From positions 1-12,765 of the forward strand of contig CAYTID010000064.1 in the NCBI GenBank assembly GCA_964437735.1: a stretch of 12,765 nt of DNA, in the 5' to 3' direction. The notes under the pieces are model-generated. The model was not told the DNA's origin. It did not search any database and worked only from the letters and a program-made list of their open reading frames with translations. The first letter of the stretch is position 1. The number at the start of each line of letters is the position of its first letter. Source of the DNA: CAYTID01 sp964437735. Its GTDB lineage: Bacteria > Bacteroidota > Ignavibacteria > UBA10030 > BY39. The translations under genes were made by a program, and so were the position numbers. Below, in pieces: positions 8,505 to 12,765 of the stretch.

Positions 8505-9056
8505 TTAAAACTGTTTCCCAAAGATTAGATTTACAATCCAAACAGACATTATGATTCCAACGATATCTGCTACAATTCCGGCAGGAACTGCATGCCGTGT
8601 TCTGGAGACGCTCACAGCTCCGAAATAAACTGCCAGCACATAAAATGTAGTTTCACCGCTCCCCATCATAACCGAAACCATCCTGCCTATCAAAGAATCA
8701 GCCCCGTGAGTATTGATAATTTCACTCATTACTCCCAAAGCGCCGCTACCCGACAATGGACGCATTATTGCCATAGGCAGCGCCTCAGCCGGCATAGAAA
8801 TTAATTTTGTTAACGGTGAAACGATTGCGGCTAATATATCCATCGAACCGCTCGCCCTGAAAATTCCGATAGCCACCAACATCGCTACCAAATATGGTAT
8901 TATTCTCACACCAATATTAAATCCTTCTTTGGCTCCTTCAACAAAAACTTCATAAATTTTAACCTTTTTGATCGCCCCGTATAATACAATAAATAATACA
9001 ATTGCCGGGATAGCTATTACTGATAATGTTTGAGTTATGTTTATGAATGTCTGCAT
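8505..9056 (-). CDS. spmB: Spore maturation protein B-like membrane protein (nucleoside-recognition/Gate domain)
   Basis: 183 residues, mostly membrane helices. It shows the SpmB pattern: VEGAKEGFNIGVRIIPYLVAML-like segment (39-60), FRASGSMD (66-73), LPMAIMRPLSGSGALG (93-108), MGSGETTFYVLAVYFGAV (131-148) and RHAVPAGIVADIVG (154-167). In Bacillus, SpmA and SpmB together are needed for spore core dehydration. Homologues are widespread in non-sporulating bacteria, where the transported or sensed molecule is unknown. The gene is complete. Its start is 8 bases from the end of the left repeat array of the S23 element, and the only Shine-Dalgarno-like AGG lies in that repeat edge. It was presumably adjacent to spmA before the element arrived. 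Confidence 0.9.
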   Translation of the reverse strand: MQTFINITQTLSVIAIPAIVLFIVLYGAIKKVKIYEVFVEGAKEGFNIGVRIIPYLVAMLVAIGIFRASGSMDILAAIVSPLTKLISMPAEALPMAIMRPLSGSGALGVMSEIINTHGADSLIGRMVSVMMGSGETTFYVLAVYFGAVSVSRTRHAVPAGIVADIVGIIMSVWIVNLIFGKQF

Positions 9057-9064
9057 GATAAACC

Positions 9065-9102
9065 TGAGTTTGAGATTTCAGTATTGAGTATTGAGCTTTG
9101 AG
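9065..9102. repeat. Left heptad array of the S23 element (TGAG every 7 bases)
   Basis: TGAG or the variant TCAG starts at 9071, 9078, 9085, 9092 and 9099, exactly seven bases apart, with one more TGAG at 9065. The array begins immediately after the stop codon of the S23 gene and reaches to within 8 bases of the spmB start. It is in inverted orientation to the array at 9503-9537. Confidence 0.75.
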
Positions 9103-9450
9103 TTATAAAGTTTTCGTGAATCCTGTGATCATTTTACTTACTTCTTCCAAATGATCAAGATGATTGCGTTTTTCTTTTTCTTCAATGTAATTCCTGCGGG
9201 CGGATATAATAACCATATTTGCAGTTTCTGAAACAGAACGGTGGGAATAATTCAAAAATAACTTGAATTCTCTTTTCGAATTACTCCCCGATCCTTCAGC
9301 TATGTTGTTTGATATCGATAAGGTAGAACCCCGCAATTGTTCTGCAAACTTAAATTGGTGCTTATCTTCCAAATAATCGGATAAATCTAATAATTTATCA
9401 GTTATCTCGATAGATTTCTTCCAGATACTAAGATTTTCAAATATAAACAT
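9103..9450 (-). CDS. Four-helix-bundle protein of the S23 / 23S rRNA intervening-sequence family
   Basis: 115 residues, the usual size for the family. It begins FENLSIWKKSIEITDKLLDLS (4-24), then the hallmark region AEQLRGSTLSISNNIAEGSG (36-55) and SNSKREFKLFLNYSHRSVSET (56-76), ending in two more amphipathic helices. These proteins form helical bundles that assemble as oligomers and are related to Avd, the accessory protein of diversity-generating retroelements; their cellular function is unknown. ATG is preceded by GGAGAG (+ 9455-9460), a good Shine-Dalgarno. The gene lies between spmA and spmB on the same strand. No reverse transcriptase or template repeat is present here, so it is not an Avd of a retroelement in this window. 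Confidence 0.88.
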   Translation of the reverse strand: MFIFENLSIWKKSIEITDKLLDLSDYLEDKHQFKFAEQLRGSTLSISNNIAEGSGSNSKREFKLFLNYSHRSVSETANMVIISARRNYIEEKEKRNHLDHLEEVSKMITGFTKTL

Positions 9451-9502
9451 TTTACTCTCCAGAGTTATTTTTTTTGCTTATCAATTTTCAACTATCTAAA
9501 AT

Positions 9503-9537
9503 TTCATTACTCATTACTCACAACTCATCACTCACCA
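9503..9537. repeat. Right heptad array of the S23 element (CTCA every 7 bases)
   Basis: CTCA starts at 9510, 9517, 9524 and 9531, with a TTCA variant at 9503, giving five units at an exact seven-base period. It ends three bases before the spmA stop codon. It is the inverse of the array at 9065-9102, so a transcript across both could fold back with the S23 gene in the loop. Confidence 0.75.
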
Positions 9538-9539
9538 CT

Positions 9540-10517
9540 TTACACATCCAACTGTTTCTTAAAAATTTTTAACCGAGCTAACAGTTTCACCACCGTAACA
9601 CCTACTATAGTGCTGACGGAAGTCGCAACTATTACTGCCCCGATAATTTCAGTCGGATTGGAAGAGCCCGCAGCCGAGCGAATCGCGATTACAGTTGCCG
9701 GAATGAGTTGAACATTACTCGTGTTGATTACCAAAAATGTACACATCGCATCTGATGCAGTACCGAGTTTACGATTCAACTTATTAAGCTCCTCCATTGC
9801 TTTGAGTCCGAGAGGTGTTGCAGCATTCGCAAGTCCGAGTATATTTGCCGAAATATTCATAATCATCGCACCCATAGCAGGATGATCGGCAGGTACATCA
9901 GGGAAAAGTCGGGTTGTAATTGGTTTTAATAGATTTGCTAATTTTGTAATCATACCTGAAGCTTCAGCGATTTTCATTACTCCAAGCCACAAAGCCATTA
10001 TCCCGATCAAACCAATAGCTAACTCAACAGCTATTTTCGCATATTTCACAATACCTTCGTTAGTAACGGCATTCATTTTAATGAATTTCACCGGATTAAG
10101 TACGATAAAAGCAGAATAATCATTTTCGGTTTCATTTATTATTTGAAATTTCCCCTGAATGATAACGGCTTCTTTTTTTTGAGCATTTGCAATTTGATTC
10201 CAGATATCAGGAGTATTGTTATCTAAAAATATTTTTATGGTTCCCCTGTTTTTTTCAGAAATAAATATTTCTGCTTTTTGACTGATATCTTCATCAACTG
10301 TTACACTGTAAAAGTGATTGAATTCAGATGCGGGGATTTTTAAAGTACAATTGTAGGTGTTGTTGATTTCAAAGTCTTCGACGGGTAAATTAAAATTCAA
10401 TACTACCGGAAGTTCTTTATCGTTGCAGTATTTGTCAGTCGACAAGTCTGTAATATCGACAGAAACGGCAGCAATAATTCCGATAACGATGAGTGAAAGC
10501 CAGATGTAATTTAACAT
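9540..10517 (-). CDS. spmA: Spore maturation protein A-like membrane protein with an extra ~125-residue soluble domain
   Basis: The C-terminal half (about 155-325) is a clear SpmA nucleoside-recognition/Gate protein: KIAVELAIGLIGIMALWLG (161-179), FPDVPADHPAMGAMIMN (205-221), LANAATPLGLKAMEEL (229-244), SDAMCTFLVINTSN (255-268) and IPATVIAIRSAAGSSNP (272-288). Typical SpmA is ~200 residues; this one is 325. The excess is a hydrophilic, beta-rich segment at about 22-150 between the first membrane helix (1-20) and the helix starting at ~160. It contains C31 and C57 and ends in a strand-rich stretch (GKFQIINETENDYSAFIVL, 122-140) reminiscent of an OB fold, which is only an impression. The ATG lies 17 bases downstream of a predicted start site, without a strong Shine-Dalgarno. 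It partners with spmB, now separated by an S23 element. Confidence 0.88.
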   Translation of the reverse strand: MLNYIWLSLIVIGIIAAVSVDITDLSTDKYCNDKELPVVLNFNLPVEDFEINNTYNCTLKIPASEFNHFYSVTVDEDISQKAEIFISEKNRGTIKIFLDNNTPDIWNQIANAQKKEAVIIQGKFQIINETENDYSAFIVLNPVKFIKMNAVTNEGIVKYAKIAVELAIGLIGIMALWLGVMKIAEASGMITKLANLLKPITTRLFPDVPADHPAMGAMIMNISANILGLANAATPLGLKAMEELNKLNRKLGTASDAMCTFLVINTSNVQLIPATVIAIRSAAGSSNPTEIIGAVIVATSVSTIVGVTVVKLLARLKIFKKQLDV

Positions 10518-10540
10518 TAAACTTGCCGATTTTTTTTATA

Positions 10541-10569
10541 AATATATATTAATTATACAGGTTTGTCAA
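10541..10569 (-). promoter_or_regulatory. Putative sigma70-like promoter of spmA
   Basis: On the minus strand a perfect TTGACA (10564-10569) and TATATT (10541-10546) are separated by 17 bases. The predicted start is about 17 bases before the spmA ATG. The -35 is one base from that of the divergent promoter. Confidence 0.6.
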
Positions 10570-10570
10570 A

Positions 10571-10599
10571 TTGAAACTATCCATAATTTTTGTTATTAT
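10571..10599 (+). promoter_or_regulatory. Putative sigma70-like promoter of the restriction-methyltransferase gene
   Basis: TTGAAA (10571-10576) and TATTAT (10594-10599) are separated by 17 bases, giving a predicted start near 10606, about 19 bases before the ATG at 10625. The possible TTG start at 10571 would coincide with the -35 box, which argues against it. Confidence 0.5.
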
Positions 10600-10624
10600 T
10601 CGACAATTAATGATCGGTCAAAAT

Positions 10625-11341
10625 ATGGTAGAAGCTTTTCAACAAATTCAGAAACTCGCCAACGATTTTAAGCAGCAGGAATCGGCTTATATTAATTCAA
10701 GTTATTCCGAACAGAGAGTACGTGGAGATTATATCAATAAATTTTTTATGTATCTCGGTTGGGATGTTACTCATGAAGATCAGAAAAATCCTTATGAGCA
10801 GGAAGTTAAAATTGAGAATCCGATAAACATGGGCAATTCACAGCACCGCGCTGATTACGCTTTCTATGTCGCTCCGAATTTCCGCGATGTTAAATTTTTT
10901 GTCGAAGCCAAAAAAACATCGCGCAACCTTGCTAACGCCGACGATTATTATCAGACTATACGCTATGGCTGGAATCAGAAAACACCCGTAGCGATACTAA
11001 CCGATTTCGAGGAGTTTCATATACTCGACTGCAGATATAAACCCGATATAAAAACCGCGCTCGAACGAAAAATAGAAGTTTTTCATTACTCTGATTATGC
11101 CAACGAAGAAAAATTCAAACGCATATATTACCTTTTCAGCAAGAATGAAGTAGCAAAAGGTTCAATAGAAAAATATTCCGCATCCCTTCCATCGCCCAAA
11201 GGTAAATCTTCACAAAAAGGATTTTTAAAAAGCAGTTATCAGCCCGTTGACGAAGCATTTTTGGAACAGCTCGACGAAACCGCGAAATTCTCGCAAAGGC
11301 ATTTAAAAATAAAAATCCTTATCTGGAGGGTGAAGAACTAA
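10625..11341 (+). CDS. Type IIG-like restriction-methyltransferase, N-terminal part (nuclease region), frameshifted
   Basis: N-terminal fragment of an Eco57I-type/Type IIG enzyme that combines DNA cleavage and adenine methylation in one chain. The stretch SSYSEQRVRGDYINKFFMYLGWDV (25-48) and YEQEVKIE (57-64) is the usual HsdR_N-like opening. D77 (HRADYAF) and E94-A-K96 (FFVEAKK) give a PD-(D/E)xK nuclease site. Start: ATG 10625 fits the family N-terminus and the promoter; 10571 (TTG) and 10610 (ATG) are in frame but have no ribosome site. After LEQLDET (~residue 219) the frame goes wrong: the last ~20 residues, KFSQRHLKIKILIWRVKN, are out-of-frame translation. The correct continuation lies in another frame from 11281. 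Codons are somewhat richer in CGC and GAC than in the neighbours, compatible with transfer. It is the only native gene on the plus strand. Confidence 0.8.
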   Translation: MVEAFQQIQKLANDFKQQESAYINSSYSEQRVRGDYINKFFMYLGWDVTHEDQKNPYEQEVKIENPINMGNSQHRADYAFYVAPNFRDVKFFVEAKKTSRNLANADDYYQTIRYGWNQKTPVAILTDFEEFHILDCRYKPDIKTALERKIEVFHYSDYANEEKFKRIYYLFSKNEVAKGSIEKYSASLPSPKGKSSQKGFLKSSYQPVDEAFLEQLDETAKFSQRHLKIKILIWRVKN

Positions 11342-12227
11342 CCGAAACAGTTCAACGGATTATTGACCGGCTTGTTTTTATACGCTTTCTTGAAGACAAA
11401 TCAATTGAAGATTCTTCTATCATACACATTGCTAAAAAGCCCTCGGCATGGAAAGCGTTTCTTTCGTTATGTAAAGGTTATGAACCAAAATACAACGGAC
11501 TGGTATTCAAGCCCCACCGCATTATCGACGATCCAAATTTTCATCCCCCCGATAATAAAGTTTTTGCGGATATTTGCAGCGAGCTTGCCGATCCTACTTC
11601 ACCTTACGATTTCGATAAAATTCCAATATCAATATTAGGAAGCATTTATGAAAGATTTTTGGGTAAAGTTGTTAACACCACCGACAAGCGGGCAAAAGTT
11701 ATCGAGAAACCCGAAGTCCGTAAAGCAGGCGGCGTTTATTATACACCCGAATATATTGTTCGATATATTGTAAATGAAACTGTCGGCAAGCTGATTGAAG
11801 ACAAAACTCCTGATGAAATTTCCAAGATGACTTTTGCAGATATTGCCTGCGGCTCGGGTTCATTTTTGATTGAAGTGTATAATTTGATTCTCGAATACCA
11901 CTCCCGTTATTATACTGCGAATCCCGAAAAAGCCCGTAAAGGCGATATTGAGATACGCAACGGTGAAACTGTTCTTTCGCTAAAAAAACGGCAGGAAATA
12001 CTTGTAAACAATATTTACGGTGTTGATATAGACTTTCAGGCAACTGAAGTTACACAGCTGTCGCTCTATCTCAAACTGCTTGAAGATGTAACTATGAACG
12101 ACGCCTTCCAGTTCAGTTTATTGAAGGAAAAAATATTACCCGACCTGAGGAACAACATAGTATGCGGCAACTCGCTTATAGGTACGGATATTCTGAAAGG
12201 TAAATTATTTGCCGGCGACGAGGAGCG
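11281..12227 (+). CDS. Type IIG-like restriction-methyltransferase, methylase part, lacking its C-terminus
   Basis: The frame starting at 11281 is open without a stop for more than 900 bases. It continues the upstream fragment (REILAKAFKNKNPYLEG, then TVQRIIDRLVFIRFLEDKSI). It contains the helical linker, LGSIYERFLGK, motif X-like GGVYYTPEYIV (~11729-11761) and SAM-binding motif I ADIACGSGSF (~11836-11865), followed by NNIYGVDIDFQATEVTQLSLY and NNIVCGNSLIGTDIL. These identify an N6-adenine methyltransferase domain of the Eco57I/Type IIG class. The catalytic NPPY motif and the target-recognition domain should follow but are replaced by foreign GC-rich sequence at 12211-12227. The intact protein would normally exceed 900 residues. 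An in-frame ATG at 11648 could be mistaken for a start. Fragment status is due to a one-base loss near 11280 and to the chimeric join. Confidence 0.82.
12211..12227. other. Probable chimeric assembly junction
   Basis: The 17 bases GCCGGCGACGAGGAGCG fit both sides: on plus they encode AGDEER, as expected after the methylase stretch GTDILKGKLF; on minus they continue a GC-rich membrane protein (...SALLVAG). Left of it the sequence is AT-rich, right of it strongly GC-rich. A shared short word of this kind is a classic site for a false join of two genomes. Confidence 0.7.
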
Positions 12228-12408
12228 CACTGACGGCGATGCCGCCGTTTTTCACCTGATCCGTCGTCCCGACATTGATCGGCGCGGCGACGTTGCCGTT
12301 CGGTGCGGCCGCGCTCGGTCCGGTCCACGCTTGCAGCAAGGATGCGGCGAGGAGCGCCGAGAACGCGATGAAAAGTATGAGAAAGAGTTGCCTGAAAGTC
12401 AGCGACAT
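12211..12408 (-). CDS. Patescibacteria-type secreted/pilin-like protein, N-terminal part
   Basis: 66 codons from the ATG at 12406-12408 to the junction. Residues ~5-28 are a hydrophobic helix (FRQLFLILFIAFSALLAASLL), then a linker AWTGPSAAAPNG and NVAAPINVGTTDQVKNGGIA. The N(V/A)-APINVG-TDQVKNGG pattern after one membrane anchor is common in large surface proteins of Parcubacteria and related Patescibacteria (from memory of such proteins; function unknown). The C-terminus is lost at the junction: the reading into AT-rich sequence (GK then stop at 12205) is an artefact. GC content and codon use are unlike the rest of the window. The upstream gene on the same strand ends 7 bases before this ATG. 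Confidence 0.7.
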
Positions 12409-12414
12409 AGACGC

Positions 12415-12420
12415 ATTATA
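12415..12420 (-). promoter_or_regulatory. Perfect -10 box six bases before an ATG (possible leaderless start)
   Basis: TATAAT on the minus strand overlaps the stop codon of the upstream gene and lies six bases from the ATG at 12408. Transcription starting about seven bases after it would begin at or next to the ATG. No convincing -35 box is seen. Confidence 0.35.
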
Positions 12421-12765
12421 GCTCTTGAAATACCGGCGTGATGTTGACGGTGACGCTCTCTGTGAACGACGATTGTCCCGCACCCGCGAGTTCCTGACAC
12501 TCGAGCGTATACGTCGTGCGTCCGGTGATCGCGCCCGTGCTGCGACCGCCGTACGGTGCAGCTCTCGACATTCGAGACGTTCCAGAAGAGCTTCGCGCTC
12601 TGCCCCTGCCGCACGAGCGTCGGCCGGATCGTGAGGTGACCGGAGGTCGCTTCCGTCGACGACGCATTGAAGATCGGCTCCGGTACGAGGCAGGACGCCG
12701 ATCCGGTCTGGCAGAATTGCGGCGAGACACACGTCGTCACGTCGGAGACGTTGCACCGCGCATCG
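12416..12765 (-). CDS. Patescibacteria-type Ig-like repeat surface protein, C-terminal part, with a frame slip
   Basis: The gene runs in from the right edge in one frame (from RCNVSDVTTCVSPQF to FWNVSNVESCTV) and then continues in another frame (GGRSTGAITGRTTYTLECQE, ending FTESVTVNITPVFQEL and TAA at 12416-12418). The two halves together read like the Cys-containing Ig-like domains (SARLFWNVSNVESCTV...GxTTYTLxC...VTVN) of large secreted Patescibacteria proteins, each half matching a piece of the same domain. The frame change lies at about 12545-12560 and could reflect one extra base or two missing ones, most likely a sequence error in GC-rich DNA. Start and most of the protein are outside the window. 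It belongs to the same foreign GC-rich block as the downstream gene. Confidence 0.65.

Larger units (their letters stand above)
9065..9537 (-). mobile_element. IVS-like element: S23 gene bracketed by inverted heptad arrays
   Basis: About 473 bases lie between the end of spmA and the start of spmB and hold a single S23 gene flanked by inverted degenerate repeats (TGAG side and CTCA side). Known 23S rRNA intervening sequences (for example in Coxiella and Leptospira) have the same plan: a few hundred bases, complementary ends and an S23 ORF. Here the unit is outside rRNA and divides a normally adjacent gene pair. Calling it mobile is an inference from this structure; no transposase or target duplication is seen. 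Confidence 0.45.

Noticed and set aside
9065..9537. CRISPR-like short regularly spaced repeats
   Set aside because: The period is 7 bases with no spacers of CRISPR length, the two arrays are inverted, and they flank a protein gene; no cas gene is present.
11278..11283. Phase-variable switch in the restriction gene
   Set aside because: The frameshift lies in only two or three C residues, not a long homopolymer or tandem repeat that could slip often.
11363..11638. A 91-codon plus-strand frame in the restriction gene
   Set aside because: It is the wrong frame; the frame beginning at 11281 is open and encodes the conserved linker of the enzyme.
12205..12756. A 183-codon minus-strand reading frame across the GC-rich end
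   Set aside because: Only its last part (from the ATG at 12408) reads as protein; the upstream portion is an out-of-frame shadow of the Ig-like gene, and its stop lies in foreign AT-rich sequence.

Overview
The window appears to come from an AT-rich genome of the Bacteroidota/Chlorobiota group, most likely an Ignavibacteria-like lineage. This rests on gene content only: a DUF5916-type outer-membrane protein, a free-standing S23/four-helix-bundle protein, SpmA/SpmB in a non-sporulation setting, and an OPT transporter paired with a small PqqD-like protein. Clear AAGGAG-type ribosome binding sites on several genes fit Ignavibacteria better than typical Bacteroidia. The last ~540 bases (from about 12211-12227) are far more GC-rich and encode proteins of the style found in Patescibacteria/Parcubacteria, so the right end is probably an assembly chimera.

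Layout: (1) 1-1848, minus: an outer-membrane DUF5916/CBM9-like protein cut by the left edge. (2) 1991-3394, minus: RlmD-type 23S rRNA uracil methyltransferase. (3) 3464-4918, minus: PepD-type M20 dipeptidase with a GTG start and strong SD, followed by a clear terminator. (4) 4990-8402, minus: an apparent operon of proline dehydrogenase, OPT oligopeptide transporter and a PqqD-like small protein, ending in a hairpin. (5) 8505-10517, minus: spmA, an inserted S23 (23S rRNA intervening-sequence) gene, then spmB. The S23 gene is bracketed by two inverted arrays of 7-nt degenerate repeats. (6) 10625-12227, plus: a Type IIG-like (Eco57I-type) restriction-methyltransferase, broken by a one-base frameshift near 11280 and cut off at the chimeric junction. 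(7) 12211-12765, minus: two partial GC-rich genes from a different organism.

Working together: OPT (peptide uptake), PepD (dipeptide hydrolysis) and proline dehydrogenase (proline oxidation) form a plausible peptide-scavenging and amino-acid-catabolism group. SpmA and SpmB are partner membrane proteins with nucleoside-recognition/Gate domains, normally adjacent; here an IVS-like element separates them and SpmA carries an extra ~125-residue domain. The spmA and restriction genes are divergent, with two sigma70-like promoters whose -35 boxes lie one base apart. No tRNA, rRNA, CRISPR array or transposase was seen, and no gene-free gap exceeds 300 bases. The best candidate for something under-described is the S23 element with its inverted heptad arrays.
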